From contig OX638318.1 of NCBI GenBank assembly GCA_951812585.1, positions 2,664,380 to 2,728,379 on the forward strand: DNA of 64,000 nucleotides, given 5' to 3'. Origin of the DNA: Rhodothermales bacterium. GTDB lineage: Bacteria; Bacteroidota; Rhodothermia; Rhodothermales; Bin80. The translations under genes and the position numbers were made by a program. Shown here one piece after another: positions 48,909-58,252 of this stretch (within the stretch, counting starts at the first letter, position 1; every line of letters begins with the position of its first letter). The notes beneath the pieces were generated by a model. That model did no database searches. It was not told the DNA's origin and saw only the letters and a program-made list of their open reading frames with translations.

Positions 48909-50012
48909 ATGATAATGCCAGAGGATGCCGCTAGGAGGCGGTCCGCAATGGCTGCCCACAGCGCGTTGGGGGCGCTACTAAGAGGCCGCGGCGTGGGGGC
49001 GCTGCTCGTTAGCCACCTGCCAAAGATCCGAAGGCTTTGCGGCTTCACAGGGTCGCGCGCCTTGCTGTTGGCGCGCCCGAGAACGCGTTACCTGCTGACA
49101 GATGGCCGTTACGCCGAGCAAGCCCAGGCCGAGGTGCGTGGGGCCCGAGTTGTGATCGGCGACGGCAGCTTTTGCAACATGGTGCGCAAGAAGCGGTTGC
49201 TCCGCGGCATCAGGCGTGTTCTGTTTGAAAGTGATTACGTGACCGTCGAGGAGCGTGATGCGTGGCAAGAGGCGTTTCCATCGCTTTCATGGATCGGCGG
49301 CGCGCAGCTTTTGCAGGACTTTCTGGCGCAGAAGACCCAAGGCGAAATCGCGCGTATGCGCCAGGCACAGGCGATCTCCGAAGCAGTTTTTGCACAGGTT
49401 CTTCAGATCATTCGGCCCGGCATGACAGAGCGCGAAGTCGCTGCCGAAGTAGTGTGTGCACACCTGAGGGGCGGTGCCGAGCGGATGTCGTTTGACCCGA
49501 TCATAGCGTCTGGACCGCGTTCTGCGCTGCCACATGCGCGCCCCTCGGATCGGTGCCTCAGAAAGGGCGATGTCGTGCTGATGGATTTCGGTTGCTTCTA
49601 CCAGGGTTATGCATCAGACATGACGCGCATGGTGGCACTTGGAGATCCAGGACCCGAAGTCAGGCGCGTGCACGCGGTGGTTCTGGACGCGCACCGCCGT
49701 GCAGTGGATTGTGCCAAGGCCGGTGTAATCGCCCGCGCACTGGACGCCGCCGCGCGGAGTGTAATCGATGCAGCCGGATACGGCCCCAACTTCACGCATG
49801 GTTTGGGGCACGGCATCGGGTTGGAGGTGCATGCATGGCCTAGCGTATCAGCGCACGCGGCGGACCGATTACTCTCAGGTACCACGATCACCATCGAGCC
49901 GGGCGTGTACCTCCCCGGTGCCTTCGGTATAAGAATAGAAGACACCGTAGTGCTTCAGGAGAAGGGATGTGCGCGCCTGGGCACGCTGGACCGTGCACTG
50001 ACCATCCTGTAG
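48909..50012 (+). CDS. M24B Xaa-Pro aminopeptidase-like protein
   Basis: A metallopeptidase of about 367 residues that removes N-terminal residues preceding proline. The N-terminal creatinase-like domain contains YLLTDGRYAEQAQAEV. The pita-bread catalytic domain shows all five metal ligands: Asp in VVLMDFGCFYQGYASDMTR (both Asp residues), His in FTHGLGHGIGLEVHAWP, Glu in TITIEPGVYLPG and Glu in FGIRIEDTVVL. The length is typical. An ATG at 48909 is chosen; 48915 is also possible. A glycosyltransferase gene starts 2 bp after its stop. Confidence 0.93.
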   Translation: MIMPEDAARRRSAMAAHSALGALLRGRGVGALLVSHLPKIRRLCGFTGSRALLLARPRTRYLLTDGRYAEQAQAEVRGARVVIGDGSFCNMVRKKRLLRGIRRVLFESDYVTVEERDAWQEAFPSLSWIGGAQLLQDFLAQKTQGEIARMRQAQAISEAVFAQVLQIIRPGMTEREVAAEVVCAHLRGGAERMSFDPIIASGPRSALPHARPSDRCLRKGDVVLMDFGCFYQGYASDMTRMVALGDPGPEVRRVHAVVLDAHRRAVDCAKAGVIARALDAAARSVIDAAGYGPNFTHGLGHGIGLEVHAWPSVSAHAADRLLSGTTITIEPGVYLPGAFGIRIEDTVVLQEKGCARLGTLDRALTIL

Positions 50013-50014
50013 CG

Positions 50015-51331
50015 ATGCCACCTGAAGTCTGTAGCCCTACGATGGTGGATCCGACCATGCGGCGCAAGGTGTTGGTGCTGGCTTACTACTTTCCGCCGCT
50101 GGCGCTCAGCGGCGTGCAGCGGATCGTGGGCTTTGTGAAGTACTTGCCGCGCTTCGGCTGGCAACCTACGGTCATTACGGCCAATCCATCCGGATACTAT
50201 GCGTTCGACCAAGGCCTGCGTGATGACGTAGAAGCTGCGGGCGTTGCGATCTGTTCTACCAGGAGTTTCGATCCAACACGACTTTTTGGGCGCAGGCGGG
50301 TCGTAGCATTGCCATCAGAGCCTGTTCGGCGCCGCATCGCGGCCGTTAATCACGCCTTGTTTGTGCCTGACAACAAGATTGGCTGGGTGCCCTTTGCCGT
50401 ATCTGCGGGCAAGCGGCTCCATCGTGCACAGCCATTCGATGCCATCCTTATATCTGCGCCCCCGTACTCGGCGCTTTTGGCGGCGCGAAGGCTGGCCCGC
50501 AGGCTTGACCTTCCCCTGGTGATTGATTTTCGCGATGACTGGGTGGAGAATCCGTTCCACAGGTACCCAACGGCGTGGCACAAGCGATGTCACACCTTTT
50601 TGGAGCGCCGCGTAGTAGCCGAAGCCAGCACCGTAACCGCCATCAACCGCGTAATCCGCGACTCCCTCGCGCGCCGGAATCCCAAGGCGCGGGCCATCGT
50701 TGCGCTTCCGCACGGCCACGATGTCGACGGGGCCCCCTCGGCAGAGCGGCGGAATAAGATGCGATTCATGTATACGGGCATATTTTACGGGTGGCAGACG
50801 CCGGATTATTTTTTGCGGGCACTGGCCGAGGTTGTACGATGCCATCCAGAGATAGCGGCGCATGTGGATGCTCACTTTTTGGGACAATTGCCGAAGCAGT
50901 CCCAGATGTTGATCACCAGTCTCGGACTTGAGCGGATAGTGACCTTCCATGGGTACGTGCCGCACGCCGATGTACTGGCTGCGCAGCAGTCGGCCGATGT
51001 CTTGTGGATGACGATCGGCACTCAGCCCGGAGGGCACGGCCTCAGCACCAGCAAGTTGTCGGAGTATATGGGCTGCAGAAAGCCGATTCTAGCCTTGGTG
51101 CCGCCGGGTATCGTTCGGGAAGACCTGGAGCGTTATCAGGCAGCGGTCACGGTACATCCAGAGGATGTCGGTGGCATCGCCAAGGCGCTCATAGGCCTCT
51201 TTCGTGCGTGGAAGCATGGATCACTGCCGGTGCCGGATGAGCACTTTGTGATGTCACGGTCGCAGACCAGCATCACAAAGAAGCTGGCAGGGTATCTGGA
51301 GGCGAGCCTGAGATCAAGCCCTGCATCATGA
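50015..51331 (+). CDS. Glycosyltransferase, GT4-like
   Basis: A GT-B fold glycosyltransferase of about 438 residues. The acceptor-binding start reads VLVLAYYFPPLALSGVQRIV, with the glycine-rich loop near SGVQR, and continues DAILISAPPYSALLAARRLA. The C-terminal donor-binding half has MYTGIFYGWQTPDYFLRAL, VTFHGYVPHADVLAAQQSAD and STSKLSEYMGCRKPILALVP, whose Glu is in the expected place for nucleotide-sugar contact. It probably builds a polysaccharide or glycolipid. Start at 50015; ATGs at 50042 and 50057 are alternatives. It sits 2 bp after the M24 peptidase gene. Confidence 0.88.
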   Translation: MPPEVCSPTMVDPTMRRKVLVLAYYFPPLALSGVQRIVGFVKYLPRFGWQPTVITANPSGYYAFDQGLRDDVEAAGVAICSTRSFDPTRLFGRRRVVALPSEPVRRRIAAVNHALFVPDNKIGWVPFAVSAGKRLHRAQPFDAILISAPPYSALLAARRLARRLDLPLVIDFRDDWVENPFHRYPTAWHKRCHTFLERRVVAEASTVTAINRVIRDSLARRNPKARAIVALPHGHDVDGAPSAERRNKMRFMYTGIFYGWQTPDYFLRALAEVVRCHPEIAAHVDAHFLGQLPKQSQMLITSLGLERIVTFHGYVPHADVLAAQQSADVLWMTIGTQPGGHGLSTSKLSEYMGCRKPILALVPPGIVREDLERYQAAVTVHPEDVGGIAKALIGLFRAWKHGSLPVPDEHFVMSRSQTSITKKLAGYLEASLRSSPAS

Positions 51332-51386
51332 CGTTCCATGTGCGGCAATCCGCACAACCTGACAGGATGACAATCGTTTTGCGGCT

Positions 51387-51809
51387 ATGGCCTTAGATCA
51401 ATCAGATAGCCTGGTGCTGACGTTGCCCAGCACGTTTGAGGCGCTGGAGCGGGCTGTTGCACAGGCGCAGGAGTTTCTGGCTTCCTGCATGATCGCGGAG
51501 GAACTGGCCCACAATGTGGTGCTTTTGGCCAGCGAGGCCATCACCAATGCCATGGAGCACGGCAACGGCTGGGATGCGGCGAAGAAGGTCACGTTCATCC
51601 TTAGGGCTGCGGAGGATCAAGTCGAGGTTGTGGTCACAGACGAGGGTCAGGGGTTTGATGCATCAAGGTCGAGAGATCCACTTCAGGAGGCCAATATGTT
51701 GAAGGATAGCGGGCGCGGTCTCTTTCTTATGCAGCAACTCGCGGATGATGTGCAGTACAGCGATCACGGGCGGGCGGTAAGGCTTGTGTTTCGCGTGCCT
51801 GCGGGTTAG
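51387..51809 (+). CDS. Anti-sigma-factor-type ATP-binding protein (RsbW/SpoIIAB-like)
   Basis: A 140-residue HATPase_c domain protein of the serine-kinase/anti-sigma type. It has the N box in LLASEAITNAMEHGN, the G1 box VVVTDEGQGFDASR and the G2-like GRGLFLMQQLADDV. These small kinases bind a sigma factor or phosphorylate an STAS anti-anti-sigma partner in stress-response switches. No STAS protein or sigma factor gene is adjacent, so its partner lies elsewhere. It lies 55 bp after the glycosyltransferase, on the same strand, and is followed by a terminator. Confidence 0.9.
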   Translation: MALDQSDSLVLTLPSTFEALERAVAQAQEFLASCMIAEELAHNVVLLASEAITNAMEHGNGWDAAKKVTFILRAAEDQVEVVVTDEGQGFDASRSRDPLQEANMLKDSGRGLFLMQQLADDVQYSDHGRAVRLVFRVPAG

Positions 51810-51915
51810 CCCCGACTGCAGGGCCTTGGCAAGGCGGCCACGACCGGGCCAGGATCATACCGGCGCGGGCGGGCGCATCATGGCTGAGCCGGTAGCCTTG
51901 GACGCGTAGCCTTTG

Positions 51916-51954
51916 GCGCGACAGGCAAGGCGTTGCGCGCGTCGCATTTTTTTT
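51916..51954 (+). terminator. Likely intrinsic terminator after the HATPase gene
   Basis: GCGAC and GTCGC pair around a GC-rich interior loop, followed by A and eight T residues. It lies about 110 bases after the HATPase stop and 40 bases before the convergent MBL gene. The T-run is clear but the stem is short and may be extended by internal GCG/CGC pairing. Confidence 0.5.
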
Positions 51955-51993
51955 GGCGCATGCACGCGCCGCCCTTTGACTTATCTTGAAGGA

Positions 51994-52635
51994 CTAATCC
52001 TGAAGGAACGGATTGTATAATCGCTCACGTGCAATGGTCGTCGCGGGGCCATGCCCAGCGTACACTACGGTGTCATCTGGCAACGTGAGGAGCTTCTGGT
52101 AGATGGACTGCATGAGCACAGCCAAGTTGCCGCCAGGAAGGTCATACCGCCCAATAGAATTCTCGAACAGCACATCGCCGACCATGACGAAGGCCGACTC
52201 ACGGTCGTAAAAGCATAATGATCCGGGCGCATGCCCAGGCGTAAGCAGCACCTCCCACGCTGCCGCACCAAATCGAATCACATCCCCTTCCTTGAGCGGC
52301 AGGATGGGCAGCGGCGGATCCTCCACGAAGGTGCCAAACGAGGCGGCCTGAACGCGGGCGTGTTTCAGAAATGGCATGCAGTCCGCATGCGCGGACCATT
52401 GCATCTGGAACATGCGAGCGAAGTGCGCGCATCCGAAGATGTGATCAACATGCGCATGGGTCAGCAACAGGCGGCGCACCGTGAGCCCGCGGCGCTTCAA
52501 AAAGGACGCGACGGCCGCACGCTCGGATGTGCTGAAGGCGCTGGCGTCCACCAGCACGGCATCAGACTCGCTGTAGCAGACGTAGCTGTTGGTCTGAAAG
52601 GGGCCAAGGACGAATGTCTTTACATGCGTGGCCAA
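51994..52635 (-). CDS. MBL-fold hydrolase (glyoxalase II-like)
   Basis: A 213-residue metallo-beta-lactamase fold protein. The metal motif HxHxDH is clear in LLLTHAHVDHIFGCAHFAR. The further ligands are in TPGHAPGSLCFYD (His), VMVGDVLFENSIGRYD (Asp) and the C-terminal YAGHGPATTIARE (His). This set fits the glyoxalase II/YcbL subgroup of thioester hydrolases. It begins with TTG at 52635, three bases after the rsmI stop, so it is the last gene of an rsmI-containing operon. The substrate is not predictable. Confidence 0.9.
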   Translation of the reverse strand: MATHVKTFVLGPFQTNSYVCYSESDAVLVDASAFSTSERAAVASFLKRRGLTVRRLLLTHAHVDHIFGCAHFARMFQMQWSAHADCMPFLKHARVQAASFGTFVEDPPLPILPLKEGDVIRFGAAAWEVLLTPGHAPGSLCFYDRESAFVMVGDVLFENSIGRYDLPGGNLAVLMQSIYQKLLTLPDDTVVYAGHGPATTIARERLYNPFLQD

Positions 52636-52638
52636 GGG

Positions 52639-53307
52639 CTATCGTTGCGGTGCAATGATAAGGACCAGTTCTCCCCGAATCCGGGGCTGCGCCGCAAAAT
52701 AGGCATGCAGCGATCCAAGTGTGCCGCGGCGTAGCTCCTCGTATTGTTTGGTAAGCTCGCGCCCGACAGCAGCGGCGCGTTCCATGCCGAAGTGCCGGGC
52801 TAATTCTGACAGTGTTCTCACCAGTCGGTGGGGCCCTTCATACAGCACGACTGTGCGTGGCTCCTGCGCCAGCGCCATTAGTCGCGCCTGGCGTCCCTTC
52901 TTGGGCGGCAAAAATCCCTCAAAGACAAAGCGTTCTGAGGGCAGTCCGCTGGCGGTGAGCGCCGGTATCAGGGCCGTAGGGCCGGGCAGTGCCACTACAG
53001 AAATCTCCGCCTCATGGCAAGCGCGCACAAGGAAGAAGCCAGGGTCTGCAATGCCGGGAGAGCCGGCGTCCGAGACCAGCGCTACGGAAGCGCCACCCAT
53101 CATCTTTGCGGCAAGCTGCGGCGTCTTGCGCCGTTCGTTGTGATTATGGTAGCTGGTTGTGGGCGTCGTGATGCCGTAGTGGGACAGCAGTATGGCGGTC
53201 CGGCGTGTGTCTTCGCATGCGATCAGGTCGACCTCCTTCAAGACGCGGAGGGCGCGCAGGGTGATGTCTTCCAGATTCCCGATGGGCGTGGGCACCAGGT
53301 ACAGCAT
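52639..53307 (-). CDS. rsmI: 16S rRNA (cytidine-1402-2'-O)-methyltransferase
   Basis: RsmI 2'-O-methylates C1402 in the 16S rRNA decoding centre. The 222-residue protein has the tetrapyrrole-methylase-type fold with LYLVPTPIGNLEDITLRAL, ACEDTRRTAILLSHYGI, VSDAGSPGIADPGFFLV and EGFLPPKKGRQARL, all RsmI signatures. The C-terminal helical domain is short. The ATG at 53307 is chosen; the frame extends to 53457 inside the upstream permease gene but lacks sense there. It follows the LptF/LptG gene by 5 bp. Confidence 0.94.
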   Translation of the reverse strand: MLYLVPTPIGNLEDITLRALRVLKEVDLIACEDTRRTAILLSHYGITTPTTSYHNHNERRKTPQLAAKMMGGASVALVSDAGSPGIADPGFFLVRACHEAEISVVALPGPTALIPALTASGLPSERFVFEGFLPPKKGRQARLMALAQEPRTVVLYEGPHRLVRTLSELARHFGMERAAAVGRELTKQYEELRRGTLGSLHAYFAAQPRIRGELVLIIAPQR

Positions 53308-53312
53308 CAGTA

Positions 53313-54665
53313 TCACCGGAGCTTGCGGGAAAGGCGTGCGCGGAGTCTTCGCAGTGCACGAAGTCTTGGCAGCGCACGGAGGTCCAACGAGACATACGCG
53401 AACAGCCCTAATGCGCCAAGGCCCACGACCACATTGGCGATCCACATGCTGATCCAAGGGCTGAGGAAGCCCCGGTCCGCCAACTTTTCCCCCTGAACCA
53501 GGGTGGACCAGTACAGCAGAAACACGCCAAGGGCCACGATAGCAGAGATTCCCAGGCCGCCGCGGCGTATGCTCAGGCCTAGGGGCGCGCCGAGCAGCAT
53601 GAAGATGAGGCAGGCCGTCGCGATCGAGAACTTCTTGTGTATCTCTACGCGATATCGGTTCATCCAGCGCTCCTGACGGGCTATGGTGCGCATGAGCCTG
53701 CCGACTTCGTCGGAGGCCATGCGTGCACTTTCACCTGCAAATGCGCTCACGCGCATCGAATCGTCCTGAAAGCGCTGCGGTGCGCTGGTCGTGCGGGCGA
53801 CCATTGGGTAGGCATTCCGAATCATGGCGCGGTTGGTGTCAATGCGGGCGCGAAGTGAGTCGACGACCAGCATCATCACCAAGGTTCGCGTAGAGCGATC
53901 AGAGCGATGTCCGTCCGTCAGGCCCGTGCGCTCAAAGTTGAAGGCGGACAGGTCCAGCGAAAGATGCAGCCGATCAAACCGAAACCGCTCGTATCGTTCA
54001 TACATGTCGCTGCTCGTATTGGGCAGGAAGCGATGCACTTCGCCCGTCTGAAGATGCAGCTTTGCCTTGACACCTTGAGAAATGAGCGTGCCGCTCTGTG
54101 CCGTGATCGTTGTGCCGGTGCGACGGCCTCGGGTGTGATCATAGATCAGAATGTCGCGCAGCGCATTCCCGTTGCGATGCTTGACCAGGATGGCGTAGTC
54201 GTCCAGCCCGTCGTAAAAGACGCCGGGCTGCAGGTCAAAGCCGGGACGTTTCGAATGCACATCCTCCCAGATGTTGCGTGCCCTGAAGTTGGATTCAGGC
54301 AAAAGCACGTTGTTGAAATAGACCATTACCAGCGTGAGGGCACAGCCCACGAGGAGGGCCGGCCAGGTGATCGCAAGGGCAGACACGCCGCTGGTCTTCA
54401 CCACAAGGTAGGCACGCGACTCTGCGAGCGAGCCAAACGCCATGAGCGCGGAAAGCAACGCCGACATGGGCACGGCCAATACGAACATGTAGGCCAGGTT
54501 ATAGGCGATAAGCTCCAGCACAAGTCCAAGTGGCAGATTGCGACCCGCGATATCCGGCAAGTACTTTATGAGGAATTGCATCAACAGCAAGAACAGCAGC
54601 AGCCCAAGCCACCCAAAAAAGGGGCCGGGCAATCCATGCAGGGCCATCCGATGCAGGTGTTTCAT
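53313..54665 (-). CDS. LptF/LptG-family lipopolysaccharide export permease
   Basis: A 450-residue inner-membrane protein of the YjgP/YjgQ family, part of the ABC transporter LptB2FG that pulls lipopolysaccharide from the inner membrane. Membrane helices lie near residues 10-30 (FGWLGLLLFLLLMQFLI), 55-75, 98-118 and three near the C-terminus (SIATACLIFMLLGAPLGL, GISAIVALGVFLLYWSTLV, ISMWIANVVVGLGALGLFA), with a periplasmic jelly-roll domain between (about 120-320). It is the only copy in the window; LptF versus LptG cannot be decided. Confidence 0.9.
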   Translation of the reverse strand: MKHLHRMALHGLPGPFFGWLGLLLFLLLMQFLIKYLPDIAGRNLPLGLVLELIAYNLAYMFVLAVPMSALLSALMAFGSLAESRAYLVVKTSGVSALAITWPALLVGCALTLVMVYFNNVLLPESNFRARNIWEDVHSKRPGFDLQPGVFYDGLDDYAILVKHRNGNALRDILIYDHTRGRRTGTTITAQSGTLISQGVKAKLHLQTGEVHRFLPNTSSDMYERYERFRFDRLHLSLDLSAFNFERTGLTDGHRSDRSTRTLVMMLVVDSLRARIDTNRAMIRNAYPMVARTTSAPQRFQDDSMRVSAFAGESARMASDEVGRLMRTIARQERWMNRYRVEIHKKFSIATACLIFMLLGAPLGLSIRRGGLGISAIVALGVFLLYWSTLVQGEKLADRGFLSPWISMWIANVVVGLGALGLFAYVSLDLRALPRLRALRRLRARLSRKLR

Positions 54666-54787
54666 TGTCTAAATTCCCAAGCGCTGCGCCCAAAATACGG
54701 CTTCACCGCTGAGGCCGCGCGGACTAAAGCAACATGTTTACGGAGCAGTCGTTTGAGCGACAGGCCCGTTGTCTTCTTCGTTACTCG

Positions 54788-57721
54788 ATGAATTGGAAGC
54801 AGATTGATCGCATCGCTGCCGCGTTCGTGTTCTTGTATGCGCTTGTGTTGTACACGCTCACGGTTGCGCCCACCGCCAGCTTCTGGGACGCAGGCGAGTT
54901 CATCGCCATCGCTAGCGGCCTGCAGGTATCTCATCCCCCAGGCGCGCCGTTCTACATGCTGGTAGGACGGCTGTTTGCCATGTTTGTGCCGCAGTCCGTC
55001 GTATCCTTGTCGATCAACATGGTGTCGGTGCTCTGCAGTGCGGTCACGATTCTGCTCACGTACTGGATCATCGTGCGCCTGGTGCGGGAGTTTCAGAGCA
55101 CTGACCAGTCTGCTCGCGAGCATTTTGCGGCGATTGCGGGCGGCGTCGTAGGCGCGTGCACATTCGCGGTCACCGACTCGTTCTGGTTCAATGCGGTCGA
55201 GGCCGAGGTGTACGCCATGTCCATGCTCTTTACGACGCTGGTGGTGTGGCTGATCATGCGCTGGAGCGACCTGGCGCGCGCGTCCGCAAGGAGAGGCGTG
55301 GTGCTGGGGAAGAGGGAAAACCGCATACTGGTGCTTGTCGCATACCTCTTCGGACTGGCTATCGGTGCGCATCTCTTGAGTCTTCTGGCGCTGTTCTTTA
55401 TTGCGCTGATAATCTTCTTTGTGAAGTTTGACCGGGAAGAGTGGACGCGGGCAGGAAGATCGGAATGGCTCTCCCCGCGCCGTTGGGGCGGGCTCGCGGC
55501 GGCACTGATCATTGCGTCCGTGGTGTTTGCCATTATCTACCCGGGCATCGTGCAAAAACTTCCAGTCCTGGCAGGCCGGACCGAGTGGCCTCTAGTGGTG
55601 CTGCTTGGCATTTCGTTTGCCGTGTTGGGTCTGGTATACTTAACGCATGTGTGGAAGCGGCCGGTGTTCAACCTTGCCAGCGTTTGTTTGTTGGTGGTAC
55701 TCATCGGCTATTCCACGTATGCGCTCATATTCATTCGCAGTGCTGCCAATCCGCCGATAGACGAGAATGACCCGGAGAATCCTGCGGCGATTGTTTCGTA
55801 TTTGGCGCGGGAGCAGTACGGCGAAACGCCGCTCTTGCACGGGCCCGCTTTTGTTGGCGGGCCGAACCCGACATACAGGGAAAAGACCTTGCCGCGCCGC
55901 TACTCCCCGGCGTCGCACCACCGCCGTGTCTATGCCCAGTACGATTCAGACTGGGACTTCTTCTGGAAGTACCAGGTAGGGCACATGTACGTGCGGTACT
56001 TCCTGTGGCAGTTTTCTGGCCGGGAGAGCGACATTCAGGATGCCCGGGCGATTACCGGCATTCCATTCCTTGATGGGCCGTACGAATCCTTCTTCCAGAC
56101 CCCAAGTGAGCGCGCCAGTCGCAACAAGTATTTTGCCTTGCCGCTCCTGCTCGGGCTTTTGGGCATGATGTACCACTTCACGAGGGATTGGCGGCGAGCC
56201 TTCAGTGTTCTGGTACTCTTTCTGATGACGGGGATCGGCATCGTCCTGTATCTCAACCAGACCCCTATGCAGCCGCGAGAGCGCGACTACTCGTACGTGG
56301 CCAGCTTTTTCACCTTCAGCTTGTGGATCGGCATCGGCGCCACCGGGCTGATCCAGATGGTGGCCGACGCGGTGCGCACAAATCTGCGGAGCGTTGCTTC
56401 TTGGGGCACGGCCAGTATGGTGCTAATCGCCGTACCCGGCCTTATGATCTTGCAGAACTATGATGATCATGACCGCTCCGGGCGCTACGTGGCACCGGAA
56501 TATGCATACAACATGCTCAACAGCGTTGATCAGAACGGTATCGTCTTCACCAATGGTGACAACGATACTTTCCCGCTGTGGTATTTGCAAGAGGTGGAAG
56601 GCGTTCGCCGCGATGTGCGGGTGGCCAACCTTTCACTGCTGAACACGCCCTGGTACATACGGCAGCTTAAGCATCAGTGGTCGCGTGAATCTGCGCCGCT
56701 GCCGATCACCATGGATGATGCCCAGATCGAGGGCATCGGACTGCAGCGCTGGACGCCGCGCGTGGTCTCGTTGCCGGTGGATACCGTGCAGCTGACGGAT
56801 GATTTGGAGGTGTTTGGCCGCCCAATGGATGCACAGCGTCTGCAAAGCCCGATGCAGTGGACGCTCAACGGGCGCAATTTCGGGCAGGATGCGAATGGGG
56901 ATCCCGTCAATGCGCTATATGCAGCCGATCAGGCGGTGCTCGACATTCTGGTGACGAATGCACTGCAGGGCTGGACCCGCCCGGTGTACTTCGCGGTGAC
57001 CGTGTCGCCGGACGGGCGTCTGAACCTGGAGAACCACTTTCAGCTGGAAGGGCAGGCCTACCGCATTGTTCCTATCGAGCACGATTTGCCCATGGGTCGT
57101 ATTGACACGCAGTTGTCTCCTGAGGTACTGCGCCGATTCAAGTTCACCAACCTGAACAATCCGGGCGTCTATTATGACGAGAACATCCGGCGCATGATAG
57201 ACAACTACCGGAACGTATTTTCGCAGACCGCCATAGGGCTCAGTGATGAAGGGCGTACGGACGAAGCGATCGCGCTCATGGACCACATCATGGCTGCCGT
57301 ACCGTACGAAACAATCCCTGGCGACATCTCGTCGTTCGTCTTTCCGGCGCGTGCCTATGAACTCGCGGGGCGGCTTGACAAAGCGAAAGAAATCATGCAG
57401 TCCGCTGAGCCTTACCTTTTGCATCACTTGAATACGGCAGGCAATCCATCAGAGCAGCAACGGCTGTTTTACATGGCGCAGCAGGTTGAGCGCGTGTACG
57501 TTGCCGCCCGTGATTTTGAGGCCTATGCGGATTTCCGCACCAAGATCAATGCGCTGGTCGGAGATCCCACAGTGGTGACACCGGAGGCCGCCCGGAGTAC
57601 CTTCGAAGGGGATACGGCATCGATCGGTGAAAGCATGGACGAAGAAGGTGCGGACGAGGAAAGCATGGAAACGAATATGGACACAGTGCCATCCTCCGGC
57701 GCGGGAGACCCGAACGAGTAA
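54788..57721 (+). CDS. DUF2723 multi-spanning membrane protein (TMEM260-like)
   Basis: A protein of about 977 residues. The opening YALVLYTLTVAPTASFWDAGEFI followed by SGLQVSHPPGAPFYML is the DUF2723 signature, here quoted in two parts. About eleven hydrophobic helices follow up to residue 560, then a large soluble C-terminal domain (FTNGDNDTFPLWYLQEVEGV, DVRVANLSLLNTPW). The family is related to mammalian TMEM260, an O-mannosyltransferase, so a GT-C glycosyltransferase role on exported proteins is plausible but inferred. The ATG at 54788 (MNWKQIDRI) is chosen over 54734 because it matches the family N-terminus. The acidic Ser/Glu-rich tail ends at the stop. Confidence 0.88.
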   Translation: MNWKQIDRIAAAFVFLYALVLYTLTVAPTASFWDAGEFIAIASGLQVSHPPGAPFYMLVGRLFAMFVPQSVVSLSINMVSVLCSAVTILLTYWIIVRLVREFQSTDQSAREHFAAIAGGVVGACTFAVTDSFWFNAVEAEVYAMSMLFTTLVVWLIMRWSDLARASARRGVVLGKRENRILVLVAYLFGLAIGAHLLSLLALFFIALIIFFVKFDREEWTRAGRSEWLSPRRWGGLAAALIIASVVFAIIYPGIVQKLPVLAGRTEWPLVVLLGISFAVLGLVYLTHVWKRPVFNLASVCLLVVLIGYSTYALIFIRSAANPPIDENDPENPAAIVSYLAREQYGETPLLHGPAFVGGPNPTYREKTLPRRYSPASHHRRVYAQYDSDWDFFWKYQVGHMYVRYFLWQFSGRESDIQDARAITGIPFLDGPYESFFQTPSERASRNKYFALPLLLGLLGMMYHFTRDWRRAFSVLVLFLMTGIGIVLYLNQTPMQPRERDYSYVASFFTFSLWIGIGATGLIQMVADAVRTNLRSVASWGTASMVLIAVPGLMILQNYDDHDRSGRYVAPEYAYNMLNSVDQNGIVFTNGDNDTFPLWYLQEVEGVRRDVRVANLSLLNTPWYIRQLKHQWSRESAPLPITMDDAQIEGIGLQRWTPRVVSLPVDTVQLTDDLEVFGRPMDAQRLQSPMQWTLNGRNFGQDANGDPVNALYAADQAVLDILVTNALQGWTRPVYFAVTVSPDGRLNLENHFQLEGQAYRIVPIEHDLPMGRIDTQLSPEVLRRFKFTNLNNPGVYYDENIRRMIDNYRNVFSQTAIGLSDEGRTDEAIALMDHIMAAVPYETIPGDISSFVFPARAYELAGRLDKAKEIMQSAEPYLLHHLNTAGNPSEQQRLFYMAQQVERVYVAARDFEAYADFRTKINALVGDPTVVTPEAARSTFEGDTASIGESMDEEGADEESMETNMDTVPSSGAGDPNE

Positions 57722-57779
57722 CCGCCGCAGGATGGGTGCGCATAGGCATAGCGATGATATGGACTGAGCCCGAACCTGT

Positions 57780-58244
57780 ATGAACAGCGGATATCCAGTA
57801 AATCATGAGTTCGACGACGCGGATTTTGCGCGTATCGGTGCAGCGCTCGGAGCCGAGGCCCACCGTGAAGGCGCGATGACCTGGTATGTGCTGGAGGACA
57901 AGAAGACAAGCGACAAGCTCAGGCTCGAAATAATCTGCGGCTTGTCCACACCTGACTCCATACGGAAAGAAGAGTTAAACAACCTTATCAGGGTGATAAC
58001 CCCATACAACCGTCTGCAGCTGCAGGGCTGCACCGGCATAATCTATGTTGAGGAAGGCGAGGTGATCTTCTGGGCGCGGCGTGAAGGCGTTTCCAGCGGG
58101 CTGGCCGTGGATCGGAAGGTGTACTGTACCCTGTACGCGAACGTTGATAACCGCCTGTTGTCGGCGGACTTCACCAAGCTGTCCGGAGAGCTTATCATGA
58201 GTTCAGTCATGCTTTCAATGGCGGCGTCGGCCGAAGACCTGTAG
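57780..58244 (+). CDS. Unrecognised 154-residue cytoplasmic protein
   Basis: No known family is recognised. It starts MNSGYPVNHEFDDADFARI and shows an alternating alpha/beta pattern (AMTWYVLEDKKTSDKLRLEI, GCTGIIYVEEGEVIFWARRE), ending in LSGELIMSSVMLSMAASAEDL. It has no signal peptide, membrane helix or metal motif. It lies 58 bp after the DUF2723 gene and 8 bp before ybeY, with good codon usage and no gaps, so it looks like a real operon gene. Its tight link to ybeY hints at a ribosome- or RNA-related job, but nothing in the sequence proves that. Confidence 0.72.
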   Translation: MNSGYPVNHEFDDADFARIGAALGAEAHREGAMTWYVLEDKKTSDKLRLEIICGLSTPDSIRKEELNNLIRVITPYNRLQLQGCTGIIYVEEGEVIFWARREGVSSGLAVDRKVYCTLYANVDNRLLSADFTKLSGELIMSSVMLSMAASAEDL

Positions 58245-58252
58245 TCAAGCGC

